Shown here in pieces: positions 12,321 through 26,100 of a DNA stretch of 64,000 nucleotides. The DNA comes from Manihot esculenta (Eukaryota; Streptophyta; Magnoliopsida; Malpighiales; Euphorbiaceae), in the NCBI RefSeq assembly GCF_001659605.2, contig NC_035168.2, positions 16,050,254 through 16,114,253 of the forward strand, read 5' to 3'. The notes below the pieces were generated by a model. That model made no database searches. It was given only the letters and a program-made list of their open reading frames with translations, and had not been told where the DNA came from. Both the position numbers and the translations under genes were made by a program. The number at the start of each line of letters is the position of its first letter. Within the stretch, counting starts at the first letter, position 1.

Positions 12321-14408
12321 TGTAACGACTCGAAAATCGGACTGCTACCGGCGCTAGAATCCAGGTCAACTTAAGGTCGCCGAGACCCGTAGCAAGCCTG
12401 CTATACTCTCTGTGGACCTGTAAAATCCCATACATGCATACATTTTCTGTCAAAACATAAAACTTTTCTCTGTACTAAGGCTCAACCTGTGCATGCATTA
12501 TTTCTATACTAAAGAACCCCTTACTAGAGCTTGCTCTAGACGGGTTAAACTCATACAATGTTAAGCCTGTCTCATCAAACATTTCAATAACATATACCAA
12601 CCATGTATATACAAAGGGATTTACAAAACAACTAGGTCAAGCACAATACTAAACTCTATACAAAACTATTACATCTCTTTACAATAGTACATGTCCACAC
12701 TATACTATTACCAAATTCTTTACTCTTCCTGTACCCTGCTGAACATCCCCTTAACTCTGATCCTGCAAGACTCGGGTTAAAGGAGAGGGATGAGCTACTA
12801 TAGCCCAGTGAGTAGAACAGATAAAACAATTTAATAAAACATGCTCACATGGAATGCATCACATCATAAGTAAATCACCCATCTCAGACGGACAGATTCA
12901 AAAATCCCTCTGTTCTGTGCCCGGCCCGCGAAAGAGCTCCTCAGGACTTTATTCCGCACCCTATGGTGCTCTGTGCTCGGCCCTCAATGGGGCTCCTCAG
13001 GACTTTATTCGGAGGGCTAATGAATCCAAACTATGTCTGATCCGTACAAGTATCGAATAATGCAATGCGTCACATTAGTGTATTCTAGTGCACTCAACCT
13101 ATTTCATATCATGATACATGGAACATGCTAAAAGCATTTAATTTCTCAATTTAAAATATTAAGGTTAGTTCCACTCACCTCTGGCTGACTCTGAACTGAC
13201 TTTGAAGCCGTGCTCACTGCTGCTCTCTTCGGTTCCTCTGGTCCGTTCCTACACAGGTGGACTCAAATGAGGGACCAAACTAGCTCAAGAACAACTCAAT
13301 AAAACTCCCCAAAACCCCCTTAAAATATCCTAAAACAATCACATAAAACATGCAAAAGAAGGCTGGACAGGGCACTTTCGGTGGCAGGTTCGGTGGCCAA
13401 AAGTCCCGTCCAGAGACGAAACTCAAGCACTTTCGGCGGCACTTCGATTGCCGAAAGTCCTCTCCAGAGACAAAAGTCCCTAACCTTCGGTTGCACCTTC
13501 GGCGGCCGAAACCCCCCTCTAGAGCCGAAAGTCCAAACTTTTGGGGGCAAGCTTAGGCAAGTTTAGGCAGCCGAAACCACCTCCTTAGCATGTTCGGCGG
13601 CCGAAACTGGATTCTCCAGTAAGGCAGAAACTTGTTCTGCTTCATGCAAATCTTACCCAACTTCCCTCAAACATGCAAACCACAATTCCACAACCTGCAT
13701 ATACTCAAGTATAGGCACAAAGGGGTCCAAAACTCACTTAAAACCCCAGCAAACATCACAACTCAACACATAAACATGCTTTGACCACAAATCAACCACA
13801 ACCTCAACTTACCCTAAATATGCATCTCTACCCATAAATTCCATAAAACCTTCATAAACCATGCAAAGAAGGTCAGGATCTTCACTTACCTCTTACAAAC
13901 AAGAAGATAAACGATCCCAACGTGGAGCTATGGAGCAACTCACCCTCAAAGTCTCCACACTTCAAAACTTTGGGTTTTTAACTCAAAACCTTCAAAACAA
14001 CATAAAACCCATCAAAACTTTCAAAGATTTGAAGAAAACATGAAGATCACCCAAGGAAGATCATGGTCTCACCTCTGTCTGTGAAAATGGAAGAAAATCA
14101 TATCCATTCACCGACCTAGGGACTTTTATAGGTGGCTAGCCAGACCACCTTCGGCGGCTAAACATGAAACCAAAACCATGCAATGTTCGGCAGCCGAACT
14201 TTACCTTCGGTGGCCGAACCTGGCATTTCCTCCTTGGTGCTTTTCGTTCAAAAACTCATTTTCTTTACAACAGGAACACATACTAAAATAAGTTATAAAA
14301 CATACTTAAATACTTAGAAACATAATTCTTACCCTTCTAGAGGATTCCGACATCCTGGGTTCCACCGGAAAGTAGAATTCCGATGCCGGACTCTAGCCGG
14401 GTATTACA
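12321..14408 (-). repeat. solo LTR, gypsy, with target duplication AAATG
   Basis: A complete 2088-bp LTR (TGTAACGACTCG...GGGTATTACA on the plus strand) with no internal region on either side. It is flanked by perfect 5-bp duplications AAATG at 12316-12320 and 14409-14413. The flanking purine-rich sequence is continuous across it. It has the dyad pair at 20-bp spacing (near 14186-14218) and the splice-like motifs of the other LTRs. It was formed by recombination between the two LTRs of a full element. Confidence 0.95.
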
Positions 14409-14880
14409 AAATGAAAGTAGAGTAAAAAGATGATTAGTTAAATGAAAAAAAAAGAAACAAATGATTATAGAAGAAAAAAAATAAAGAGAAAATATCAATA
14501 AAAAGAAAATGATAGAATAAAATAATATGAGAGAAATTAATATAAATGAATTATAGAAAAAATGAAGAAAATGAGAGAAAATAGAAGAAAATAATGGAAA
14601 AGAAAATAGAAGAAAATAATGGAAAAGAAAATAGAGAAAGTGAAAGGAAAATTATGGAGAAAAATGAAGAAAATAATAGAAGAGAAAAAGAGAATGAGAT
14701 AAAAAAAAGATAGGAGATGAAAGGAAAATAATAGAGAAAAATGATAAAAAAAAATTATGAAACGAGAAAGTGAAATGAAAGAAAGTAATAAAAAGAGAAA
14801 GAAAACAAGATAAAGGGAAAGAAAATGAAAGGAAGGAAAACATAAAATGAATGAACGATAAAAGGCAAGGATGCAGTGTT
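14409..14880. repeat. purine-rich low-complexity tract
   Basis: The plus strand is nearly all A and G (GAGAAAATAATAGAAAAG-type words), continuing the same tract at 12190-12320 on the other side of the solo LTR, about 600 bp in total. It has strong strand asymmetry and no coding. Confidence 0.75.
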
Positions 14881-15525
14881 ATATTTATAAACGTGAAACC
14901 AATTTAGTAACGGACACAATCCGTTACTAAATTAAAAAAAAAAAGGTTTTTTTCCTTCAAGAATTACTACGGATTTAAAATCCGTTGGTAACAAAAAAAT
15001 ATGAGTTTTTAATAGAAGAACGTGAAAATTTTATGCGAGATTTTATTTTAAATTTACCAATGGATTCTATACCAATGGATTTACTAATGGATGGCATCCA
15101 TGGATAAATTCAATATTTTTTTACTTATTAATTTAATAATAAAATTTAGTACAGGTTTCTAAATTTATTATTAATTTTCTAAGCATATTAGTAATGAATT
15201 TGGAACTGTTAGTAATTGAAACACTTTTTTAAATTTATCAACAGATTGAAATCATTAGTGAATTACTAACGAATTTACTAATGGATTTTAAGTTCATTTG
15301 TAAATTTTAACACTACTTACTTTATATATTTATAAATTACCAACGGATTTTGAAATCCATTAATAATATCAACAGATTACCAATGGATTTCAAATCCATT
15401 AATAAATTTTTATATAAAATTTTTTATCTTAAGAATTACCATTGGATTTCTAAATCCGTTAAAATTACTAACGGATTAAATTCCGTTGGTAAAATCCGTT
15501 GGTAATTTGAAGATTTTTTATAGTG
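14881..15525. repeat. subterminal repeat region of the CACTA-like element
   Basis: Dense copies of ACGGATTT-N-AAATCCGT-like words in both orientations, ending in the ATAGTG terminus at 15525. No gene is seen. Confidence 0.55.
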
Positions 15526-15858
15526 AGAACAAAAATAGAAATAGGAGAGAAAGCTCTACAATCGAAGGTTTTAGCTGAATTTACATTGATTAAAAACCAC
15601 AGAAGGTAGAGCATCTTTAGTGAAGGATAAGCTTTTGAGGGTACAAGGTCGTGGTGAGTGATCTACAAAGCAGAAATGATCCAAAACTTTACCACCATGA
15701 TTAAGAATCCTGATCCAAATAAAATCAAGAAAGGATAAATATTTTTATTTAGTTTTTTATACACATGGATACATGCATTGTTACAAAATAAAGTAGCTTT
15801 CAATTGTTTATTGATTTTCAACATGCATTGTTACTATATCCTTTGATGTTGTACTTTT
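15526..15858. other. sequence between CACTA-like end and MULE remnant
   Basis: AT-rich, no coding frame recognised. It may be the 5' side of the MULE gene. Confidence 0.4.
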
Positions 15859-18800
15859 TTGTTTGTTTGTATGAAGTTAGCCATTAGTAGACTTACTAAT
15901 AAATTTTTTTATTATTATTATTTGCATCATTGTGACTGTTGCCCTATAGAGGTTCACATCGGTGGTAGGTTTACTAAGAGTCCACCATATACTTATAGTG
16001 GAGGGACAATTATTGCTGGTGGTTGGAGGGAACGAGTAAAATGGGTTATAATAATATAGTTAAAAAGTGTAGAGAGACTGGATATAGTAAGTTATGTAAG
16101 ATAGTGTACTACAAACTTAAGGGTAGTTGAGACTACCAAATCCTAGTTTATAATGATGTTGAGGTGAAGCAAATGTGGGAAGAAGGTGAAGAATTTGGTT
16201 TTCTCAAGATTTTCATAGAGTTTAGGGAGTACAATGATAGCATTAGAGAAAATACAAATATTAATAAGTCCACCAGAGTAGGTAGCAATAGTAATGCCCC
16301 AGAAGTTGAGGGTGGAATGGGTAAAAACACTTGCAATGAAAATTAAACTGAATTATCTTTAAATGATGCACCCATTTATAATGATAGTAGTGAGGATGAT
16401 GAATATGTTCCATATAGTAACACTGAAGAGGATAACTCATCTAATGAGATTTTAGATGATGAATTTCTTACTGATGATGAAGAATTTATAGCTGCAATGA
16501 AAAATAGAAAGTCATATAGGGTTTAAAAAGTTGATGATATAGGTGATAATAAGGTGCATTGTCCATAATGATTGCACACATATTGGTGATGAAGATGAAG
16601 TTGTTAGTGAATATGATGACTCTGTAACGATCTGGAAACCGGACCGCTATCGGCACTAGGGTTCAAATCAACTTAAGGTCACCGGAGCCCGTAACAAGCC
16701 TACTATACATCCTGTTACACTTGATAAAATCACACACATTATCACACGATATAAAAAAAACTAATCATTTCATGAACCAAGGCTCGACCTATGCATGCAT
16801 CATAAATGAAAACATAAAACCCATATTAGAGCCCTCATCAAATGCTCCAGTATGGTCAACATAACATGCCTCAAGCTCAGTTCAAACATAAACTCATACT
16901 TAAAACTTTTAAATAAAGGATCATGAAAACATGGGTTATAAGGACAAATACTAGGGCAAAATGCAATTCTAATCCATAAAACAATACATGTCCACAACTA
17001 TCTTATTACAAAAGGCTATACTAGCAACTTAGTCTTCTTCCCCGAACTAACTCTGATCCTACAAACCTGGAGTTAGGGGAAAAGAATAAGCTATAAGAGT
17101 CTAGTGAGCAGAACATAAAAAAGATAGTTTAATAAAACGTATGATCAAATGAATACATCACAACACAAACAATTCACATCAAGATGGATTTATCACCAGT
17201 AACCCTTTACAAATTTCAATAGTGCATGGCCCACAATGGGTGCTCCTTAGGACTTCCTCTTAAACATATCATAACATATTCATAATGCCAGAGGCGTAGA
17301 ATGGGTCTCGACCTGGACTTTCTCTTACATATTGCCAGGGGTGTAGAATGAGCCTCGACCTGGACTTCTGTATCCATCATAACATACTCGAGGGCTAGTG
17401 GGTCATCCAACATCCATCCACAACAATAATAACTATGCAATGCATCATATTCGTGAGTTCTAATATAAAACAACCTAATTACATATATATGGCATTCTGA
17501 TGCATGAGCATACTTATAAAATTTTAATTCCTTTGAAATGATAAATCAGCTCAGTTATACTCACCTCTGGCTGACGCTTGCCTAAAACTGAAATAGTTAT
17601 CTCACTGCAGGCCTCTACGGTCTCCCAAATCTGATCCTACACAAATGGACTCAAATGAGGGACCAAACATAACTTTTATAATACTCTAAAAAACCCCCCA
17701 AGAAACCCCTAAAAACATACCATAAAATACATAAAAATCAAGTAGAAAAAGGCTGGGTAGGGGACTTTCAGCGGTAGGTTCGGCGGCCAAAGGTCCCTCA
17801 CAAATTCGAAAGTCAAAACTTTCGGGGGCAGGTTCGGCGGCCTAAAACTCTTTACAGATCTGAAGGTCAAAAACCTTCGGGGGCATATTTGGCAGTCTAA
17901 AGCTCGTCACAGATCCAAAGGTTGAAACCTTCGGGGGCAGTTTAGGTGGCCAAATGGTTGCCTCCCCAAGCAGGTTCGGCAGTAGAACTTGAGTTCTCCA
18001 GCAAGGCAGAACCCGATTCTGTCCTAAACATGCAGCCTCCTAAAATCCTCCACACACATATGCAAAAGCTTAAAAGCAACAACACACCCTCAACATGCAT
18101 AAGGGATATCTAGATCTAGTCTAAACCTCAACATGCATCATCAAAACCCAAGAGAAAAACGTCCATATCAACCCTATGCTCAAACCTATCAACTAAAAGA
18201 AAAACTAACTTCCATGCATCAACAAACCCCCTAAAACACCTATTGAACTTGCTAAAACCTTTAGAAAGTAGAAGAAAGGTGAAGATCCAACTTACCTCTT
18301 GAAGAACACTAAGGTGGTAGCAAGCAATGGGAGGTTTTGGAGATGGATAAAAGAGTTCCGAGGGTTCTAAGAGCTAGGATTCTGAAACACCACTTAATCT
18401 TCAAAACAACAGTAGAAAAAATATGAATTCTTTGAGGGATTTGAAGACATTCAGCAAAAATGACAAAGGTGGTGTATGAACTCACCTCTGTCCGAAAATA
18501 GAGAATGCCCGAAAATAGAGAAAGAAATCTCTTATTTTCGGGCTGATGGCTATTTATAGATGGCTGAAGAAACCACGTTCGGCGACCGAACTTGAAGGTT
18601 CGGTGGCCGAACCTAGAGATTCCTCTAAAACTCTTTTCTCTTTTCTCTTTTCTTTTCTTTTAACACGATTCAAAAATTTCAAATTCATTTTATGAAAATC
18701 TTATTTTACCCTTATAAAGATTTCAGTTTCGGGATTTCGAATTCTGATGAAAATTCCGTCAAAAAGTGAAAATTCTGACGCCAGAGTTTAGTCGGGTATT

Positions 18801-18880
18801 ATAGACTCAACTAGTGCAGAGTTAGACAGTCTTTGTATTAGTGATGATAGTGATATTTCTGATTTGAAAAAGAAGAAAAG
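15859..18880 (+). pseudogene. MULE (MuDR-type) transposase pseudogene, N-terminal part
   Basis: The plus-strand pieces at 15859-16622 and 18804-18880 belong together once the solo LTR between them is removed. The translation has the hallmarks of plant Mutator-like transposase N-termini: EVHIGGRF...YSGG, then an ETGYSKLCKIVYYKL segment, a DVEVKQMWEE segment, and a long Asp/Glu/Ser-rich linker (SSEDDEYVPYSN..., EYDDSTSAELDSL). Several stops and frameshifts interrupt it (for example after 16059, near 16120, and several after 16520). The catalytic DDE core and zinc finger are absent because LTR C begins at 18881. The family call rests on pattern memory of MULE N-termini. It is certainly non-functional. 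Confidence 0.65.
16623..18803 (-). repeat. solo LTR, gypsy, with target duplication GACTC
   Basis: A 2181-bp LTR from TGTAACGATCTGG to GGGTATTATA (plus strand), the last CA having mutated to TA. It is flanked by perfect duplications GACTC at 16618-16622 and 18804-18808. It is clearly more diverged from the others (damaged dyads such as TTCGGCGACCGAA), so it is an older insertion. There is no internal region. Confidence 0.94.
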
Positions 18881-20758
18881 TGTAATACCCGTCTAGAGTC
18901 CGGCATCGGAATTCTACTTTCCGGTGGAGTCCGGGATGTCGGAAGTCTCTAGAAGGGTTAGATTTATGTTTTTCTATAATGTTTTGCTATGTTTATCAAG
19001 TTTTATGCATAAGGAAGTGAGTTTTTGAGTGAAATGAACCAAGGCAGAAAAGCCAGGTTCGGCCGCCGAACATGCATGGCTTTCGGTTTCACGTGTGGCC
19101 GCCGAAGGTGGTCTGGCCAGCCACCTATAAATGGCCCTCAGTCGGTTGAAGCGGTAAGAACACCATTTCTTTTGTCTTCTGAGGTGAGATCCTGCCCTTT
19201 GTGAGTCTTTCTTCATGTTTTCATTCAATCATGCAAAGATTTGATTAGTTTTCATGATTGTTTGAAGGTTGTAAGCTAAACACTCAAAGTTTTGAAGTTT
19301 GGAGAGTTTGAAGGCAAGTTGCTCCAAAACTCCACGTTAGGATCGTTCATCTTCTTGATTTCAAGAGGTAAGTGAAGATCCTGAGCTTGTTTTTATGTTT
19401 TCTGAAGGTTTTATGGGGTTTATGGAGAGAGTTGCATGAATAGGGTTATTTGTAAGGTTTTGATGTATTTGTAAGGTTTTGATGATTTTGTGCATAGAGC
19501 TTGTTTCTGTGTTGTTTGTGTTGTGTGTTTGGGGTTTTTAGGTAGTTTTTGACCCCTTTGAGCATATACATGAGTGTATGCAAGTGGAAGGATTGAGGTG
19601 TGTGAGGTGGAGTGAGTTTTGTGCATTGAGCGAGAGGCAGGGCAAGTTTCTGCCCTGCTGATGAACTCAGGTTCGGCTGCCGAAGGTACATTCGGCCGCC
19701 GAACCCCTGAAGAGGTGTGAGGAGGTGGTTTCGGCTGCCCAAACTTGCCCCCAAGCTTTTGGACTTTCGGCTCTGGAGGGAAGTTCGGCCGCCGAAGGTG
19801 CCGCCGAAGGTTAGAGACTTTCGTCTCTGGAGTGCCTTTTGGCCTCCGAAACTTGCCCCCGAAAGGGTTCGGCTGCCGAAAGTAGAGTTTCGGCCGCCGA
19901 AGGTGCTTGAGTTTCGTCTCTGGAGAGGACTTTCGGCCGTCGAAATTGCCGCCGAAAGTGTTCTGTCCAGCTTTCCTTTGCATGCTTTGCATGGATATTA
20001 GAGTGAGTTTAAGGGGATTCTTGGGGAGTTTAATAGAGTTGGTCATAAGCTAGTTTGGTCCCTCATTTGCGTCTATCTGTATAGGTACAGACTAGAGGAA
20101 CCAGAGAGAGCAGCAGTGAGTACTGCTCCAGAGTGTACAGAGCCTGCAGAGTCAGTCAGTCCAGATAGCCAGAGGTGAGTGGAACTAAACTTAACTCTTT
20201 TAATTGCACAATGGAATGTTTTAGCATATCTCATGCATCATAATTATACAATAGGTTGATTGCATTACTATCCACGAATATGTTGCATTGCATAGTTATT
20301 GTTGATGTGGGTGAATGTTGAATGATCCAATAGTCTCAGACAGGAAGTCCAGGAGCCTTTGACTACGCCCTGGCAGGTATAGTAAAGACCAGGAGCCTTT
20401 GACTACGCCCTGGCAGGTATAGTAAAGACCAGGAGCCTTTGACTACGCCCTGGCAATGGTAAGTACAGAGGTGTTATATGCACATATACATATATGACAG
20501 GAAGACCAGGTGCTCGATTCTACGCCCTGGCACAGAGTTACTGGGACTATGTGGTGACAGGTTTACTCTTGATGTGGTTTGTCTGTGTTATGACGCATTC
20601 CATGAGATCATATTTTAATGAATTGTTTTACTGTTCTACTCACTGGGCTATAGAGCATCCCACTCCCTTAACCCCAGTCTTGCAGGTTCAATGTACAGTG
20701 TACAGGGAAGGTTCAGCAAAGTGCAGAAAAAGAAAAGAGAATTGTAATAGTGTAGAGT
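18881..20758 (+). repeat. LTR of element C, plus orientation, cut by element D
   Basis: It starts TGTAATACCCGTCTAGAG and carries all LTR hallmarks in plus orientation: the dyads, the promoter region near 19120, the donor-like AAGAGGTAAG near 19365, the acceptor/donor pair around 20085 and 20172, and the CTCACTGGGC...TGCAGGTTC acceptor near 20640-20690. It breaks at 20758, where D's LTR begins, so about 350-450 bp of its 3' end are missing. The preceding AAAAG (18876-18880) would be its duplication. It was probably the 5' LTR of the element whose integrase survives at 30097-30931. Confidence 0.88.
20339..20533 (+). repeat. tandem repeat cassette in LTR C
   Basis: Three near-identical copies of a ~51-bp unit (CCAGGAGCCTTTGACTACGC, then CCTGGCAGG), followed by a diverged fourth. 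CCAGG and CCTGG could pair as a short stem. Confidence 0.8.
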
Positions 20759-23011
20759 TGTAACGCCCCGGAAATCCGGACCGCTACCGGCGCTAGGATC
20801 CAGATCGGCGTAAGGCCGCCGGGACCCGTAGCAAGCCTGACATATAACTTGCGAACTTGTTCAATCCCATACATGATCATACAATACTCGTAAACCTGTA
20901 TACTTTCTCATACATCAACCAGCTCAACCTGTGCATTCTCATAAACATAACATAAACCTCCACTAGAGCCCTCATCAATATACTCCAATGGGGTATTTCA
21001 TACATACATTGAGCCTGGTTAAACATAATCATCATCATAAAATCTATAGATCATGTATCAAGGGATAACAAACACATATGGTCAAGCACTACTCTATTCC
21101 TCAAAATCATATCATTACATTACATGACCTTTCAAAACTTTTTCAATATACATCAGATCATCATGTCCACATCTAACCATTCTATTACATAATTGGAAAC
21201 TTTACTCTTCTACACTTCCTGGTCTAGCCAGAACCTGCAATCCTGGGGGGTAAAGGGAATGGGGTGAGCTACAAGAGCCCAGTGAGCAGAATAATAAAAT
21301 ATTTAAAATACATGCGATCATGGAATGCATCACATCACAGACAAGCCACATCAAGGGTAAACCTGTCACCAAATAGTCCCATATTAACTCTGTGCCAGGG
21401 CGTAGTCAAAGGCTTACTGGACTTCCTGTGATCATAACATCTTAACTCTGTGCCAGGGCGTAGTCAAAGGCTCACTGGACTTCCTGTCATCATAACTCTG
21501 TGCCAGGGCGTAGTCAAAGGCTCACTGGACTTCCTGTCAGGGACTATTGGGTCATCCAGCATTACCCACATCAACAACATAATGTGCCATGCAACATATT
21601 CGTGAAATTTCTAATGCAACAACCTAAAATATCACATGGCATAAATGATGCATGAACATGCTCAAAAATTTATATTTCATTACTTTAAAAACTTAAGAGT
21701 TTATTCTACTCACCTCTGGTTGGCTCTAAAGACTCTGACAAGGTACTGAAGCAGCTAGCACTGCTGGGGTCCTTGGTTCCTCGGGTCCGAACCTACACAG
21801 GTGGACTCAAATGAGGGACCAAACATACTAGAACATAACTCTAAGAATACCCCCAAAAACCCCCTAAAACATCATGAAATAATCACATAAAGATATGCAT
21901 GAAATGGCTGAACAGGGCATTTTCGGCGGCACCTTCGGCGGCCGAAAGTCCTGGACAGATCCGAAAGTCAGGCACTTTCGGCGGCACCTTCGGCGGCCGA
22001 AAGCCCTAGACAGAGACGAAAGTCTCTTTTCGGGGGCAACTTCGGCAGCCGAATGCTGCCTCCACAAAGGGGGTTCGGCAGCCGAAACTCCCTTCGGCTG
22101 CCGAACCTGGTTTCTGCCAAAGGGCAGAAACTTGGTTCAAACGAACCTCTTGCCTCCCAAAACCTCTAATCATGCATAATCTTGCTCTACAACATGCATA
22201 CTTCACATACATTACACCTAGGGGTCTCAAACTATCATATACCCCATCTACAACACTTCAAACAACACATAACAAGCTACATTGTTCATCAAAGCATCAA
22301 AACCCATAAACTCATCAATAAGCCTAAACATGCATCTCCACCCATAAATCAACTTAAAACTTGTTAGAAACATACATTGAGCTCAAGATCGGCTCTTACC
22401 TCTTGAAGATCGAGAGAGAGACGACCTAAACTCGGAGATCCAAGCAAATGGGCTCCTGAGTCTCCCAAGCTCCAAAACTTGTTTTAAAAGCTCAAAACCT
22501 TCAATGCAAGCTCAAAAATTAAGAAAAATGGTGGGGATTTGGAGGAAGAACAAAAAAAAAAAAAAAAAAAAAATTTGGGAGAGGGAGGTTGGAAGCTAGC
22601 TGTGGCTGAAAATGGGAGAAAACTCACCCATTTCGGCTAAGTCCCCTTTTTATAGGTGGCTGGCCAGGCCACGTTCGGGGGCCGAATGTGCCTCCGAATC
22701 TATGAAATGTTCGGCGGCCAAACTTGACTTTCGGCGGCCGAACCTGGACTTCCCTCACTCATGCTTTCGGGGGCCTAAAGCACTCCCGAAGCGCATGCAA
22801 GTTCGGCGGCCGAACCTGACTTTCGGCGGCCGAACCTGAGTTTTCCTCCAAAGACTTTTCATGCAAAAACTCTTTTAAAATCATATTTAAAATCATGAAA
22901 TACATTAAAACATTTCATAAAAATATGATTTTACCCTTCTAGAGGTCTCCGACATCCGAGATTCCACCGGACGGTAGGAATTCCGATACCGGAGTCTAGT
23001 CGGGTATTACA
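20759..23011 (-). repeat. 3' LTR of element D (2253 bp)
   Basis: Complete LTR, TGTAACGCCCCGG...GGGTATTACA on the plus strand. The TATA-like TATAAAAAG is at 22646-22654 (minus). A run of 22 A at 22552-22573 lies in the transcribed 5' region. The dyad pair starts near 22709/22729 (one arm base changed), and a second pair lies near 22800-22835. Confidence 0.95.
21379..21540 (-). repeat. tandem repeat cassette in LTR D (3 copies)
   Basis: Three copies of a ~50-62-bp unit with TGTGCCAGGGCGTAGTCAAA and GGACTTCCTGT, repeated in the other LTR at 28985-29140. In element sense the core is GACAGGAAGTCCAG...CTACGCCCTGGCA. Confidence 0.85.
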
Positions 23012-23026
23012 TTCTCCCCCCCTTAA
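23012..23026 (-). other. polypurine tract, element D
   Basis: The minus strand reads CTTAAGGGGGGGAGAA directly against the 3' LTR. It primes plus-strand DNA. The adjoining inverted repeat AACATTCG/CGAATGTT has lost a pair here (CATTCGGGGACGAATG). Confidence 0.9.
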
Positions 23027-23140
23027 GAACATTCGTCCCCGAATGATCCTCAACTAGCACATAGCAGCATACAACATATCATACATATAAAGCACGTAAA
23101 CACTCACAGGGAACTAACCTTAGAAAAGATAAGGGTACTG

Positions 23141-26100
23141 CTAGAGCATAGACTCCCGTGTCTCCCAAGTGCATTCTTCCATATTGTGGTGGTTCCAAAG
23201 GACTTTCACCATCGGGATTTCCTTGTTTCTCAGCTTTTTGATCTGGGTGTCAATGATCCGTACTGGCTGCTCAATATAAGTGAGATCCTCTTGGATCTCC
23301 ACATCTGGCTCACTAAGGACCTTGCCCGGATCTGACACAAACTTCCTTAACATGGAAACATGGAAAATCGGATGGATTCTTGCCATTGAAGCAGGTAAAT
23401 CCAGCTTGTACGACACATTCCCAATCCTTTGCAGGACTTCAAAGGGTCCGATGTACCGTGGAGCTAGCTTACCTTTCTTCCCGAACCGAACCACTCCTTT
23501 CATTGGAGACACCTTAAGCAATACCAAATCCCCCTCTTGAAACTCTATTTGCCGTCTGCGGATGTCTGCATAACTCTTCTGTCTGCTTGCAGCTGTCTTG
23601 ATTCTCTCTCTGATTATGGGCACCACCCTGCTGGTGATCTCTACTAGCTCGGGTCCCGCTAAGGACCTCTCTCCTACCTCTTCCCAGCAAACAGGTGATC
23701 TGCACTTCCTTCCATATAAAGCTTCATATGGAGCCATCCCGATGCTAGCATGATGGCTGTTATTGTAGGCAAACTCCACCAAAGGTAGATGCTGCCTCCA
23801 AGAACCGCCAAAGTCCAGCACACACATTCTAAGCATATCCTCTATTGTCTGGATGGTCCTCTCTGATTGTCCGTCTGTTTGTGGAGGGAAGGCAGTACTG
23901 AAATCCAACCTAGTACCCATGGCATTCTGCAGACTCCGCCAAAACCTGGAGGTGAACTGGGGCCCTCTATCGGACACTATTGAAACAGGAACCCCATGCA
24001 GCCTGACGATCTCATCTACATACACCTGCGCTAACTTGTCCACAGAATAGCCACTCCTGACAGGGATGAAGTGAGCAGATTTGGTGAGTCTGTCCACAAT
24101 CACCCATATGGAGTCCAATCTGTTGGACGTCACCAGTAACCCCACTACGAAGTCCATAGCTATATTCTCCCATTTCCACTCTGGAATAGGTAGCGGGTTA
24201 AGCATTCCAGCCGGCTTCTGATGTTCCAGCTTCACCCTTTGACATACTTCGCAGGCTAACACAAACTGTGCCACTTCTCTCTTCATAGCTGGCCACCAAT
24301 ACACTCTCTTCAGATCCTGATACATCTTGGTGGCTCCTGGGTGAACACTGTACCTTGCATTATGAGCTTCTCTCATAATGTCACCTTTCAATCCCACGTC
24401 ATCTGGTACACATAGTCTGTTCCCATAGCGGAGGATCCCCTTATCATCAAATCTGAACTCTTCACTCTTGCCTGACTGAACAGTCCTGGCAATCTTCACT
24501 AACTCTGGGTCCTTGTGCTGCTTTTGAGCCACCTGCTCCAGAAACACAGGTGTCACTCTCATCTGGGCTATCAAAGCACCTGTACCAGACAACTCTAACT
24601 GTAGACCTTCATTCATGAGCTTGTAAAACTCCTTCACCACTGGTCTCCTCTTTGCCGTGATGTGGGATAAACTGCCAAGTGATTTCCGGCTCAAGGCGTC
24701 CGCTACTACATTAGCCTTGCCCGGATGATACTGGATCTTGCAATCATAGTCACTGAGCAGTTCTACCCATCTTCTCTGTCTCAAATTCAAATCTCTCTGA
24801 CTCAAGATGTGCTGCAGGCTCTTATGATCTGTGAAGATCTCACATTTTACCCCGTAGAGGTAATGCCTCCACATCTTGAGTGCAAAGATGACTGCTGCCA
24901 TCTCAAGATCGTGTGTGGGGTAATTCAACTCATGCCTCTTCAACTGTCTAGAGGCATAAGCGATCACTCTGCCATTCTGCATCAACACACAACCCAAGCC
25001 TACTCTGGATGCATCACAGAACACTGTGAAGTCCTCATTGCTAGATGGCAGAGCTAACACTGGTGCTGAAGTCAACCTCTTCTTAAGCTCTTCAAAACTT
25101 TCATCACATTGGTCTGTCCACTCAAACTTCTGATTCTTTCTAGTTAATCTGGTCAAAGGAGCTGCAATCTTCGAGAAGTCCTGAACGAACCTCCGGTAGT
25201 AACCAGCCAAACCCAAGAAACTTCTGATCTCTGTCACTGAAGTGGGTCTAGGCCAGTTAGCTACAGCTTCCACCTTCTTGAGGTCCACTTCAATTCCGTT
25301 CTCTGACACTACATGCCCCAAGAACGAGATACTCCTCAACCAGAATTCACACTTGGAGAACTTGGCATACAAGCCATGTTCCCTCAAGGTCTGCAGGACT
25401 ATCCTCAGATGATGGGCATGCTCCTCTGCACTTCTGGAATACACTAGGATATCATCTATGAAGACAATAACGAAGTGATCCAGATACTGTTTGAAAACCC
25501 TGTTCATGAGATCCATGAATGCTGCAGGGGCGTTGGTCAACCCGAACGGTATCACAAGGAACTCAAAATGCCCATATCTGGTCCTAAAAGCTGTCTTCGG
25601 CACATCTTCTTCCCTTATCCTTAGCTGATGATACCCAGATCTCAGATCTATTTTGGAGAAACAACCCGCTCCTGCTAGCTGATCGAATAGATCGTCGATC
25701 CTTGGCAATGGGTATTTATTCTTGGTAGTGACTTTGTTCAACTGCCGGTAGTCGATACAAAGTCTAAGGGATCCATCCTTCTTTCTTACAAACAGCACTG
25801 GAACACCCCAAGGTGAGGTACTCGGTCGGATGAAGCCCTTATCTACCAGTTCTTGCAACTGCTCTTTCAACTCTTTCAACTCAACTGGTGCCATCCTGTA
25901 GGGAGGGATAGAGATCGGTCTAGTTCCAGGCATCAATTCAATCTCGAACTCTATCTCCCTAACAGGTGGTAAACCTGGCAACTCGTCTGGGAACACATCT
26001 AAAAACTCATTGACCACTGGCACTGCGGCGGGCTCTCTAATCTGACTGTCTAGCTCTCTCACATGAGCCAAGTACCCCTGACATCCCCTCCCAAGCAACC

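Larger units (their letters stand above)
11827..15525. mobile_element. decayed CACTA-like DNA transposon, non-autonomous
   Basis: Many direct and inverted copies of a motif like ACGGATTT / AATCCGTTGGTAA cluster at 11835-12060 and 14895-15525. The right end reads ...TTTTTTATAGTG (15514-15525), the complement of a CACTATAAAAAA terminus typical of CACTA elements. No matching left terminus is visible and no transposase is recognised. A solo LTR (12321-14408) splits it. The left end was probably lost when the LTR/pol chimera was joined to it. Confidence 0.55.

Noticed and set aside
22552..22573. Run of 22 A as a poly(A) tail of a retrogene or LINE
   Set aside because: It lies inside a continuous LTR with normal LTR sequence on both sides, so it is a slippage tract.
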